Assembly (NCBI GenBank): GCA_049999725.1
Contig: JBNGIS010004888.1
Location: 1-21,465 of the forward strand
DNA length: 21,465 bases
Direction: 5' to 3'
Source of the DNA: Haplomitrium mnioides
Taxonomy: Eukaryota; Marchantiophyta; Haplomitriopsida; Calobryales
The position numbers and the translations under genes were made by a program. Positions 7,968 through 18,250 of the stretch are shown piece after piece; within the stretch, counting starts at the first letter, position 1, and each line of letters opens with the position of its first letter. The notes under the pieces were generated by a model. That model searched no databases and was not told the DNA's origin. It worked only from the letters and a program-made list of their open reading frames with translations.

Positions 7968-9181
7968 ATGCTAGGAGGAGGATTTCTTTCACCCCTACCT
8001 CTGGGAGATAGTCTTCCCGACTGCAGGTAGCTCACTCCACCATGAGCCTTGACGAGTCTTACTACGTAGTGCGTAGGCACTAACACAGCCTCCCCTCTCA
8101 GCTCCACTTAGGAATTACACCAAAGTGTACTCCGAACACTCTGGGTTGATACTCACACACAAGCAATGGCAGAGACAACCCCAAGCTCCTCACTTGGCGG
8201 CCTCTCCCAAAGTCATAACTGGCCAGAATCCCTTCTAGACCCCCGTATCGGTACACCTCCGCCCTGGTCCGCTTGCAAGGACGAGTTCACTTGGATCGCT
8301 TAAGCATCTAGAGCTCCTCAATCTGCGATCCTTAGCGCCCCTCCAGTCCACCTCCGAATCCCCCGATTCCCTTGGAGCTAGTACACCCGCTTCACATGAT
8401 CTTCTCACTAGATTCCCACTCCAGCCCCCTCTCGTTGCGATTCCCCTTCACGTGCAGTCGCTCCGCGCCCTTAGATTGTCTGTGTATCAACCCGAAAGAA
8501 TTCGAAGGCAAACGATGTATACCCCCCTCGCTTGCTGACCCTGCGAGCCCGATCCGATGAATAGTCGTTAATCCTATTGGCTCGGAATGAGAGAAGGCGC
8601 CGCATGTCCCGTAAGGCGGTTAATCCTGTTGCAACATGAAAGAAGGATGCGCCGCATGGCTGTCATACGGTTAGGAAAATCCAAGGACAACGGTCATATT
8701 AACGGGACGTCCTAGGAATCTTGCGGGTCGAGATTACGCAGATTCCCGCGGAGTTAAGTCCAAAAGGTCCTTTGGAACAAAGTTCCGAAGCGCCTCACGG
8801 AACCCCGTCCACGGAATCTCCATAAATTCTCCCGCATATCCCAAGTCGCCCTCCGCGCTCCACATCATCCGTAGCTCCGCCATCTGACGCCACCTTGCAA
8901 GAGGATAGGCGGACCGTCGCACTGACCCTCCCTTCCGAAGTTGACTCGCTTGCGACCCGAGGTCCAATGAGCTCTTCCCCTGCTGCCATATGTCTTCTAA
9001 CTTTGCTCGGAGCTCCCGGAGTTGCCATGTCATCCGAAGAACCTCTGTGGACTCCCTGTGCTCGCCGAGTAAGAACTTGTGCTGATGTCGTCGTTTTATC
9101 GTCCCTTATGCACGCGCCCGAGGCTTCCTTCGTTAACATTTCTAAAAGTTTGATATAAGAACTACAAGGCCCTTTCAAACC
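7968..9181. other. Non-coding, C/T-rich unique sequence
   Basis: About 1.2 kb with no convincing gene. Open frames on the minus strand (8734-9033 and 8795-9178) overlap each other in different frames and show no recognisable domain, as expected by chance in GC-rich DNA. The left edge begins ATGCTAGGAGGAGG directly at the break in the LTR copy, so an LTR-type TG terminus at 7969 is possible. A 52-bp duplication lies at 8567-8680. Confidence 0.5.
8567..8680. repeat. 52-bp tandem duplication, about two units
   Basis: GTTAATCCT recurs at 8567 and 8619, and a decayed GTTAGG...ATCC at 8670. Each unit also carries GAAGG...GCGCCGCATG near its middle. The period is 51-52 bp, and the units differ by substitutions and small indels. 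Confidence 0.65.
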
Positions 9182-9261
9182 GTTTGCCCCCTTCGAACTT
9201 TCAGATGCCGCAGCTGTACCCCGTCAAACTTTCTCTCTTAGTCATGCCAAAGCTGCAAAGA

Positions 9262-9841
9262 GTCACCCTTTCGACGACGCTTGCTCCTCCGTCGGTTGCA
9301 CTGGCGTTAGCTTGATTTTTCGGCCGACCTCATCTTGCTACCCGATTCACCGGTAGATCATCTTTTTGGCGTACCCCTCGTTTCCCCCAACCGGATCGGC
9401 GTCATATCGCCCTTCTAGCTCAGCTTTCCTCCCTTTGGACGGTTTGCGACGGATCACTATTTCAGCATTGCCGCTCTTCATTGGATCGGATCGTCGAAAA
9501 GTTGCCTTTTCGCCTCCACTTGCTCTTCGTCGGACCATTCGGTGATTTGTCCCCCTTTCGACTCTCCTATGTTTTTCCTCCTGTCGGATCCCCGCTAAGT
9601 CACCCTTCTGGCTTCCACGGTTCTTCCTTGGTCGGAACGTTGAGGAATCACCTCTTCGGCATCAGACAGTTCTCCCATGACCGGATTCGCGCTAAGTTGT
9701 CCCTTCGGTCTCCTCAATCCTCTTCCGCTCGAATCCTCGATAAATCACCCTTCTGACACTCTTCCGCCTTTCTTCGGTCAGACCCGCGATATGTCACCCT
9801 TTCATGTCTTCCTCATTGCTCCCAAGTTGGACTCTTCGTGG
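9262..9841. repeat. 49-bp minisatellite, 12 units
   Basis: An anchor like GTCACCCTTTCGG followed by a TCGGA-type block recurs at 9262, 9311, 9357, 9406, 9453, 9501, 9549, 9599, 9647, 9696, 9744 and 9793, giving steps of 46-50 bp. Units are diverged and 49 is not a multiple of three, so coding is unlikely. Two shorter, weaker units may precede it at about 9182 and 9223. Confidence 0.8.
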
Positions 9842-10571
9842 AACCCTCTTAAGTGGGGTTCCCCATGTTGTAAGACGGATCAGAACCCTGTTAAGCGATA
9901 TCCCCACTTAGGAAGGCGGCTTCTTGCAGATCTTCGGGCTCCCTGGAGCTGCCACGTCTTCCGCAAAATCCCGTGAATCGCTCCGAAGACGCCACGTTTC
10001 CGTGGAATCTCACGGGGCATTCAAGGAACTCCACGCTTCCGCTAGGATCCGCGGATTCAAAAAGTGAGCTCAATCGGCCCTTACAGAGCGCGCTCTTGCT
10101 TGCAGGATTGAGGCGCCTCCCTTCCCTGGCCTCGCTTGCCCTTATGACGATCTCACCTCCTCATTTTGTCCCCGATCCTTGCTTCCTGATTTGTGGTCGC
10201 TGCAGGACATGTCCGCGATCTGACTCCTCTGAGTGCCTTCAGATTTCTGATTGTGGATCTGTTCTTCCTCCTCTGATCGCTTCGCGTGGAGGGGGCATTC
10301 CCTTCTCCCTTGCTCGGCCCCGATCCCTGCTTCCTCTTGAGGCCCACAGGTTCTCGCTGGTCTGCTTTGAATGTTGAAATGGGACCCTCCTCTGGCTGGC
10401 GATCACGATTTTCTCCTCCTCTCTTCCGCCATGATCCTGTTTCCCTTCAAGGAATCATGCGCCCTGCTCTTAGTAGCTGTTTGAGAGTAATCAGCTGCTC
10501 TTGAGAGGCCTTGATACTTTCCAAGGGGCATTGGGCCAGAAATTCTTCCTATTTCCTGAATTCTGCTTTAG
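9842..10571. other. Non-coding C/T-rich sequence before element 2
   Basis: No recognisable gene. It contains GGGG/CCCC-rich blocks with TTAAG (9850-9910) that resemble, on the other strand, the block at 17700-17830. A diverged repeat around CCCCGATCC(T/C)TGCTTCCT occurs near 10170 and 10318. No tRNA primer-binding site or LTR matching the 3' end of element 2 was seen. Confidence 0.45.
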
Positions 10572-11689
10572 GTACCTAAATCGCTGGCTGACAGGACGAA
10601 TATCACTGCTCTTAGAGGCATTATTGAGTCAACATCATTCCCAAAATTAAATCAACCTTCTTCTACTTGTACTTCTTCTTCTAGGAATTCAGCCACACCT
10701 ACTAGTATTAAAGGTAGTGGAGCTTCACAACCGAGTGTTGTTTTGAGAATAAGGGTAACACCTGTGACTCTGTTTCCTTCAATATCAGCTATGGCAAACA
10801 AGCTCTTGTAGGAGGCTATCGAACGAAGCTAAAATACCAAATCTTCAAGGGGAGATCAAAAGACGATGTGGACACATGGGTGAAAAGATTTGAAGACATC
10901 AGCAGAGCTAACCAGGAAGATTCAGATGCAGATCGGCTAAGATTGGTGGATGCTCTGTTTTCATGTAAAGCAAGAGAATGGTATGACAATTTGATAGTGG
11001 TTTTTGCTATGTGGCCAGATTTGAGGACAACCCTTGTGACAGAGTTTAGAGGGGCAGCGTATTCAACAAGGATTTTGACAAAGCTGACCTCGATCAAGAA
11101 AAAGAAAAAGGAGGCAGTTCGGAATTACTCTCAGAGATTCAAGACAATGCAACAAAAGCTGGGCATTGTGAACTACCCTATGGTGGACTTGGAATGGTAT
11201 CTGAAAGGCTTGTCAAAGAAAGAAAGACGCTATGTAAGACAATCAGGGGCTACTACTTTGGAGGAAGCCATTAGAGCCCTCGAGACATATGAAATTGCAG
11301 AGCTGGAGGAGAAGTTGAAAGATTATCAGTCCAATAGTAGCGAAGAGGAAAGCAAGAAAAAGAAGGGTAAGAAAAAGAAAAGTAAGAAATTGAAGAAAGT
11401 GCAGGAAAGCACTAGTTTAGATTCAAATGAGGAATCGAGTTCATCTGAAGATGAGAAATCGTCATCTTCTTCAGACTCAGACGAGAGGAAGAAAGCAAGA
11501 GTTAAGAAAGGAGAATATCGATTGGGTAAGAAGGGCATGAACAAGTTAACAAAGAAAATGGAGCAGATGGTGATCAAGCAAGCTGCCAGCTCCAAGCAAA
11601 GAAGGTCCACTACTCCTTTGAGAAACAATGTTTGGTGTACCTAATATAAGAGAGAGGGTCATATGGAGCAAGAATGTAAGTAGCCTCCA
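10572..11689 (+). pseudogene. Gag of element 2, capsid and charged tract
   Basis: An open frame from 10572 to 10811, Ser/Thr/Pro rich, probably belongs to the N-terminus. After a frame change, gag continues from about 10739 to the UAA at 11642. The capsid-type region DTWVKRFEDIS...ADRLRLVDALF (from 10868) matches plant Ty3 gag. It is followed by KEAVRNYSQRF and an EEAIRALETYE helix. Residues about 155-215 (counted from 10868) are an unusual tract of alternating Lys-rich and Ser/Glu/Asp-rich blocks. After the stop the frame goes on with a C-x2-Y-x4-H-x4-C remnant, a zinc knuckle with one ligand changed to Tyr, and a UAG at about 11680. Confidence 0.8.
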
Positions 11690-12120
11690 CCTCCTATAAT
11701 GTATGTACAAGCGTCTTATTGGGTTGAGGAAGAACCCCAAATGATGGATCCTAAGTTAGTGCAGTACCTTGCGTATGCAGTAGCCCAAGGCAGAGAAAGA
11801 CCAATGGAGAGGGTCCAGTATCAACAAATGCCTACAACATCATATGTACCAGCAATTCAGCCAACTATGGTGCCAACGGCGGCACCAGGAACGCAATTAG
11901 TACCAGTACATGCTGGTAGGAAATTTACAATGTGTTATAAATGTGGAGCACCTGATCATTACGCTAATGTCTGTCCTCATGCAAGAGGCCAGTGGGATAT
12001 GTATCGTTGTGTGGGAATTGTAAGAAATATGGACACACAAAAGCAAAATGTCCAGCCTCTCCTTCAACAAAGATGATGGTAAAATATGCAGAGCCACCAA
12101 CACCTGAACTAGAGGTGAGG
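11690..12120 (+). pseudogene. Nucleocapsid of element 2 (two intact zinc knuckles)
   Basis: A Gln/Pro/Tyr-rich segment leads to the CCHC knuckle CYKCGAPDHYANVC (about 11934-11975). After a one-base frame change near 12010 there is another, CGNCKKYGHTKAKC (about 12011-12052). With the damaged one near 11620 that makes three, which would bind element RNA. The frame then continues without a stop into the protease. Confidence 0.8.
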
Positions 12121-13480
12121 ATGCTAGTGGAAGAACCAGTAGTGGAAATTCCCTTGTTCATAATAAAAACTAGGAGTAAGAGCAAGGAACAGAAGAAACA
12201 AAGCTGGGGTGAAGTAGTTAGAGGAAACCCTATGGCAATAATAGAAGATAAGAAGGCTCCAAAGTACAATAGGGATAATCCTAAGTATTTTCAGGATATT
12301 TCAAAAGAGGTCTCTAGAGAGCTGCAGAAAGAATTCCAAGAGAAGAGGGACCCTGAAAATAGATTGGAAAAGCAGAGAGAAAGGGAAGAGAAGAGAATGA
12401 GGAAAGATCCAGGTAGGAAAGATGGATCTTGCTTACCTTTCGAGGGAGTAAAAGTTGATGAGTTAGATGTGGATTATAATGTGGCTTTGGATGTACAGAG
12501 GATGCCAGCCAATGTGACAGTGGGGCAAATACTGAGAATGTCTACACCACATAGGAAAAAGTTAAGGATGCTGACCAGTGCAAAGAAAAGAAGGTATAAA
12601 CTACCTAAGATGTCAGTCCCTATGTCATTTTTGCCAATAGGAACTGTTCAAGAGGAGGTACCAGAATATGGAGTTCCAAAAGTGGAGATTCAAATAAGAG
12701 GATGCAACGTGACAAATGTACCAATTGATGGTGGACCAAGGAAAAACATTATGGTGCTAGAAACCATAGAAGCACTTGGATTCAGTCACTTGGACAAAAC
12801 ACCTCAAGTCTTGAGATTAGCATATCAGAGAAGACTGATTCCCGAAGGGGTGTTAAGAGGAGTAAAGACTATGATTTGAGGGAGAGAGTTTGTTTTGGAT
12901 TACACGGTCATAAACCCTTAATCAAAATCAATGTACCATGTGTTATTGGGATAACCTTGGCTGTATCAAGCCAAAGTAGTAGAAGATTGGGGAAAGAGAG
13001 AGAGATCCGGTTTGGAACTAAACCCAAGGCAACATTATCATGGGGAGAACCTCTATATCAAGGAGAAACTCATACAGTAGAGGAGTATACCTCAGACTAG
13101 TTGGTAGAGTATGACGGGTCTACATCAAAGTCTGAAGAAGAAGCAAATCACAATCCAGAATTGTGGTTACAAGAGGATGATACGCCGATTGCTCACTTAG
13201 CTAAAGAGTATTGTGAGGAATTGGGTGTCTTTAATCCTACTTTTTCTGGTTGGACTGATGAAGAATTTATTAAATGGAGTTTATGCAGTGATGAAAAAGA
13301 AGGTGACTTGGACATGTTTGCATTATTTGCAAGGGAAGGAGAGAAAGTACCTGAGCTGATTATGGAGGAGGTTACGACACACAATGTGGTAAGAGAATAG
13401 CAATATAGTGCGATACAAGTGAGTTCCAATGATCATGAAAAGATGTTACTTCTATGTAATAAAATAGATGAGAAGAAAAA
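12121..13480 (+). pseudogene. Linker and DGG-type aspartic protease of element 2
   Basis: The open frame to 12879 begins with a Lys/Glu-rich charged linker (12160-12420). It then has a protease-like domain with the strand VEIQIRGC and active-site motif PIDGGPRKNIM (Asp codon about 12724-12726). DGG replaces the usual D(S/T)G, as in one group of plant Ty3 elements. The C-terminal half continues in the same frame as GREFVLDYTVI...MYHVLLG...PWLYQA, but is broken by UGA at 12877 and two UAA (about 12919 and 12949). The acidic open frame at 13101-13400 is the expected spacer before RT and has no known domain. Confidence 0.72.
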
Positions 13481-14258
13481 AAAGTGTATAAAGCTCTCTA
13501 TGCAAAATTTCAAGACGTTTTTGCCTGGTCTTATAAAGATTTAAAGGGAATACCTGCGGAACTCTGCGAGCATAGAATTTATCTGGAGGAGGGAGCTGTG
13601 TCTATTAAACAGAGGCAGTACCGCATGAATCTTAAATATTCTTTATTAGTGAAGGAAGAGTTGGATAAATTATTAGTGGCAAATTTTATTTATGCAGTAC
13701 CTTATAGTGAATTGGTGTCACCAATAGTGATAGTCATGAAGAAGAATAGAAAAATTAGAGTGTGCCAAGATTTCAGGAAATTAAATCATGCCACTAAAAA
13801 GGATTTTTATCCTTTACCATTCAATGACACTATCTTAGACCATGTGGCAGGAGCGGAATGTTATACATTTTTAGATGGATTCTCTAGTTACAACCAAGTG
13901 AGTATCCATCTTGATGATAGATCGAAAACTACCTTCACTACAGATTGGGGAACATATGCTTGTAATGTAATGCCTTTTGGGCTATGTATTGCCCCAGCCA
14001 CTTTTCAGAGAGCAATGACACATATTTTTAAACCGTATCTGAGGGATTTCATAGAAATATTTCTAGATGACTTTTGTGTATATGGATCAAAGGAGGATCA
14101 CTCTAGTCATCTGAGGAAGACTTTTGAGAGATGTAGATAGGGTTAGTTAGGACTACACCCTCAGAAGAGTTTTATTGCAATGAGTGAAGGATTATTGTTG
14201 GGGCATAGAGTCTCCAAGGATGGCATTGCTGTAGATGTGGACAAAGTGAAAATTATAT
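13469..14258 (+). pseudogene. Reverse transcriptase of element 2
   Basis: The main frame runs from 13484 to 14140. Landmarks are YAKFQDVFAWSY, VCQDFRKLN (fingers), FLDGFSSYNQV (motif A with the first catalytic Asp), VMPFGLCIAPATFQRAM (motif B) and IEIFLDDFCVYG (motif C, the FLDD box, about 14056). All catalytic Asp are therefore present. Two UAG follow at 14138 and 14144, and the connection region LLLGHRVSKDGIAVD continues in the same frame until an indel near 14257. Translation would stop before RNase H. Confidence 0.88.
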
Positions 14259-14870
14259 AAGGCTGTTATGAGGCCTACTACAATAACGGAAGTGAGAGAG
14301 TTTTTGGGAGCTACGAGCTACTATAGAAGGTTCATAGAGAACTACTCCTGGATAGCTGCTCCACTTATCGACTTGTTGCAGAAAAACGTTGTCTTTCAAT
14401 GGGGAGAGGAGGCTCAGAAGCTTTTGATTTGTTAAAAGAAAAGCTTATTACATCTCCTGTTTTAAAACCTCCAATTTGGGATAGAAAGTTTCATGTCTAT
14501 GTGGATGTCTCTGCCTTTGCAATAGGTAGTGTATTGAGTCAGAATGATGAAGATAAGAAAGATCATCCTATTTACTATGCAAATCACAAGTTGACTGCAG
14601 CAGAGAAAAATTATTCGGTAACAGAGAGAAAAGCGTTGGGATTGATACTTTTAGTCAAGAAATTCAGACACTACCTATTAGGGTATCCGTTTGTGTTCCA
14701 TGTGGATCATAATTCACTGAAATATCTAGTGAATAAACCTGGTTTGTTAGAAAGATAGCAAGATGGATGTTGCTACTCCATGAATTTGATTTTGAAGTGG
14801 ACATAAGACCAAGAAAGTCACATCAGAATGTAGATTTCCTATCCAGAATCCCAGGACCATTCGAGATAGA
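14259..14870 (+). pseudogene. RT connection and RNase H of element 2
   Basis: After the indel, EVREFLGATSYYRRFI gives the standard Ty3 connection. Near 14420 one base is missing between AQK and FDLLKEKL. RNase H then shows the first Asp in VYVDVSAFAIGSVLSQ (about 14500), Glu in VTERKALGL (about 14620) and Asp in FHVDHNSLKYL (about 14697). Another one-base change near 14757 separates it from RWMLLLHEFDF, the usual RNase H to integrase junction, which ends in NVDFLSRI. Confidence 0.87.
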
Positions 14871-16210
14871 TGTTCTGAATGACAATTTTCCAAATGAAAA
14901 CTTGTTCCCAATTGAGAAGGAAGGGGAGGAGAACCCCTGGTACAAAGAGATTTGGGTATATTTAGAAAGTTTTATTTTGCCTTTTGGATTGAATAAAGAA
15001 GAAGAGGCAGTATTTTTCCAGAAGGTGGCGCCGTATACAATTTATAAAGGAGTGTTATATAAGAAAGAACATGATGAGATTTTGAGACATTGTTTAGGTC
15101 CTGATGCAGTTAGGAAGGTGATAGCTGCATTGCACAATGATGAAGTAGGTGGACACTATGCTATGCGCAATAATGTGGAAAAGATTCATAAGGCAAGGTA
15201 TTGGTGGCCTACGATGTACAAGGATGTAAAGAGTTATATTCAGAGTTGTAACTCATGTCAAAGAGTGGGGAAACCAATAGCAAGCAGCCATTGGCCACTT
15301 ACACCTATTTTACCTTTAGCTCCATTTGAGAAATGGGGTATTGATTTGGTAGGACCTATTACACCAGTGTCTAGATACTATAAAAATAGATATGTGTGTA
15401 CAGATTAGTGTGATATTATTAGTGTGTACAGATTATGCTACCAAATGGGTGGAAGCAAAAGCTACATGTAGAGATGGAGCAGTGGCAGTTGCCAACTTCC
15501 TGTTTGAGAACATTATTATGTGATTTGGATGTCTTTTAGAGTTGATCAGTGAAAGGGGGACTCATTTTCTGAATGAGGTGATTCAACGCCTTACCGACAC
15601 CTATATGATTAAACATAGGAAGACAACTCCATATAACCTGAAAGCGAATGAACGCACTGAAAGAGTTAATAGATTTTTATGTAAGATATTAACCAAGATT
15701 TGTTCAGCTTACTCATTGGATTGGGACAGCAAGCTGGACTCAGCTTTGTGGGCTTATAGAATAGTAGAGAAAGTTACTACAAAGCAAACTCTATTCTATT
15801 TGGTCTATGGTACTCATTCCTTAGTACCAGTGGAATGGGATCTGCCTTCTATTAGGATTGTTGAAGAAGAACGTATGCCGGACAAAGAAATTTTATTGAA
15901 GAGGATGATAGACTTGGTCAAGCTGGAGGAAGAACGAGTTCAGGCTCTGGCCGAAATCGAAAAAGTCCAAAACAAGCGTAAAGAAGGCTATAATTCCAAG
16001 CTTAGAAAGGTGAATATTTTTGAAGGGGATCTAGTGCTTCTATATGATAGTCGCTATTTTCGGTTCCCAAGGAAACTTCATGTAAGATAGATAGGACCTT
16101 ATGTAGTTTCAAAAATTTATGATAATGGGTCGTTGGAGTTAAAGACTTTAACGAGAGAAGTGTTAGAAACAAGAGTTAATGGATCAAGGGTGAAGCGGTA
16201 TTATTTGTGA
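14871..16210 (+). pseudogene. Integrase of element 2
   Basis: The zinc region HNDEVGGHYAMR...CNSC (15131-15263) has intact HHCC ligands. The first catalytic Asp is in GIDLVGPI (about 15340). The region is broken near 15386-15437 by a partial duplication around GTGTACAGATTA. A UGA at about 15520 sits where the family has Arg in RFG. The second catalytic Asp is changed: the DNA reads LISERGTHF where Ty3 integrases have S-D-(R/Q)-G. The Glu of the triad is kept (RTERVNR, about 15656). The tail has a GPY/F-like module, GPYVVSKIYDNGSLEL (about 16095), and a natural stop at 16208. No chromodomain or PHD finger follows. Confidence 0.87.
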
Positions 16211-16235
16211 ATGCTTGCGAGGACGCTGCGCGATT

Positions 16236-16245
16236 GAGGAGGGGG
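16236..16245 (+). other. 3' polypurine tract of element 2
   Basis: GAGGAGGGGG lies 25 bases after the integrase stop and 3 bases before TGTGAGAGCATAG, which has the TG expected at an LTR start. Confidence 0.7.
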
Positions 16246-16248
16246 CTA

Positions 16249-18250
16249 TGTGAGAGCATAGTTCCTAATAGAAGGAAAGAAACTGGTTGACGGAGTTCTC
16301 TTTTGCGCGGTGGAGTAAGAAGGGAATGGTAAAGCTTCAGTTTTGTGTATAATAAGTGTAAAGTTGTAAAATGAAAGGATAAGAGGAAATTTTAGATACA
16401 ATTGGCCAAGGAGAGAAGGTTGAGTGATGAGGAAGTTGATTTCTTTTTCAGAGAAGAAGAAGAAAAAATATATATTTTTGTAAAACTAATCTAAGTGTTG
16501 AGCGCCAGCCATCCCTTATCTATTTCTATCTATTGTATGTGTTGGTGGACAACTTTCCCAGGAGCCAGGTGAAGTGTATCGAAGGACAATTGTCGGTGCC
16601 CTGAACTAGGTCCATCCATAGGCACGAAGAAGCGGTGGCCTTACACCCCTGTGGGGCTGCCTCTCGAAGGAAGAAGAGTGTGAAATCCTTATATATGGCT
16701 TCTAGGTTATGTGAGAAAACTTATGGGATATTTCGAGGTACCTAGGGAAGGCCATCTATTACAAAGCATTCGTGTGCACCGGTTGTTTGGATCATGGTTG
16801 GTAATCCAAGTCGATGGAGGATTTGTAAAGTGTTCTGCGGTATAGATTGGAAGGAATTGTGGTATTTTACCACGGATCAAGAAACAGGTTGGATAGGAAA
16901 AGCGAATGTAATGCTCACTCTTTTGAATGGAATTTAGATGTCGATTCATAAACAATAGTTTTTTGGTGCAATTGGTGGTGGGATGAAGTTCAAGGAATTT
17001 GCACAAGTGGAGATACATCGTGGTGTTAATGTAATAAGAAGTTGTGATGAAATTAAGGGGACACGTGAAGAATATAAAGGAGAACCTTGATTCGACTCTT
17101 GAACTTGAATATAAGTTCAAATTTCAAAAAGAGCCAGATACCTTGGCGAGATCTGAAGGCCCTCCTACAAAGAGTTCAAGTCGAGGAGAAGTCCTACTCG
17201 AGAAGCTCTGTGCTAATTGAAGAAAGTGAACAATCAACCTAGCGATGGAGAGATTGGAAGATTTTGTTGCGTCGAGTGAGGATCCTGGGTCAAATCAGTC
17301 AAGCGAAAAGAAATTCTATGGCGTTGAAGTAAGTTTGAGAAAGTAATATGTTGCGCGGAAGTATTATGCGAGTGCCCTGGTCTGAAAAATGATATGGAAG
17401 GAAGGATTGACCAACATTGAAGATCCATCTAAAGAAATCGAATGTTGTGACAAATTTTAAGGAATAAATTGAGTCGAGCGATTCCTACTGCGAGGAAGTG
17501 AAATAAGAAGAATGAAGATACTTGGGGAAATTGATCCATGGACAATTGAAGCGCTGCTGCGAGGTGGAAATCGATCGAGCTGCTATGCGACCTATTTGAA
17601 ATGAAGGTGGTATTGAATTTTAAACGGAATGGAATGATTTGAAAGCGAATGAAGAAAGATCCAAAGGGTCCGTGAGTCCAAAGAAGGTGTCGGAAGGGAG
17701 TCCTCCAATGTGGGGTCCCCAGTTAAGGGGGATCCGAGGTGAGTCCGTGTGGGGATCAAGTGTGGAGATCCCCGGGTAAATTGGTTCTGAGTGGGGTTAC
17801 GAAGTGGGGATCTCTGGTTAAAAGGGATCCGTTCCGAGGTGTTCGACGTGTTAGTAATTGGTGAAATAGTGATTAAGCAAAGCGGTGATTAATGAAACAG
17901 TGACTTATCAACGTTCTGTGCGATTGAGGATTGTTGTGGAAGAACAAGTACACATAGAAGTTTGAAGAGCGAAGCGACGCTTTGTCACGGTTTCGGGGTT
18001 GATTGTGGAAGTCGAACTAAAAGTTCAAAAAGTCGAAACAAATACTCAGTGGAATTTGAAAAGTTTGAAATTGAAAAGGAGAGGAAGTGAAGAGTTAGTG
18101 AAAGTTCAAAAATTAGCATAAGAACAATTGTTAGTAATTAGTTCTTATGGCGAACAAAGTTAGTGTAAGTTAGTGAAAGTGAATTGGTTAGCTTAAGAAC
18201 AAATTGTGAGTTGTTAGTTCTTATTGGAAGCTTAGTGAGAAAAAATTAGC
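16249..18250 (+). repeat. Probable 3' LTR of element 2 (right end not determined)
   Basis: It starts TGTGAGAGCATAG right after the polypurine tract. The sequence is strikingly G/A-rich and has no coding frame of note. A TATA-like string (AATATATATTT, 16468-16478) could be the LTR promoter. Blocks at 17700-17830 and 17850-18000 resemble the reverse complement of 9840-9910 and of the 49-bp array. No CA end or target duplication could be placed, so the stated end is only where the composition changes. Confidence 0.5.
18095..18235. repeat. 75-bp direct repeat, each unit with an inverted repeat
   Basis: TTAGCATAAGAAC at 18113 recurs as TTAGCTTAAGAAC at 18188. The first unit contains a perfect 9-bp inverted repeat, CATAAGAAC (18117-18125) and GTTCTTATG (18141-18149), with a 15-base loop. 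The second keeps TAAGAAC (18194-18200) and GTTCTTA (18217-18223). Confidence 0.7.

Larger units (their letters stand above)
10572..16248 (+). mobile_element. Second Ty3/gypsy retrotransposon internal region, heavily decayed
   Basis: Gag, zinc knuckles, DGG-type protease, RT, RNase H and integrase follow in Ty3 order on the plus strand, ending in a polypurine tract and the start of an LTR. The proteins differ from element 1 throughout (other gag, other protease motif, no methyltransferase, no PHD finger), so this is a separate family. Frame changes occur near 10800, 12010, 14255, 14420, 14757 and 15400, and many stops are present, suggesting an older insertion than element 1. No matching 5' LTR was found in the window. 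Confidence 0.88.

Noticed and set aside
8734-9178. Two overlapping minus-strand open frames (99 and 127 codons)
   Set aside because: No domain or motif, low-complexity composition, mutually overlapping; expected by chance in GC-rich LTR-like DNA.
9481-10504. Chain of short plus-strand open frames
   Set aside because: They cross the 49-bp minisatellite and similar repeats in several frames, with Ser/Pro/Arg-rich translations and no conserved motif.
10560-10610. tRNA primer-binding site for element 2
   Set aside because: No string resembling the initiator-Met tRNA 3' end was seen between the non-coding flank and gag.
16707-17120. Minus-strand open frame of 137 codons
   Set aside because: Within the probable LTR; no domain recognised and composition reflects the G/A-rich plus strand.
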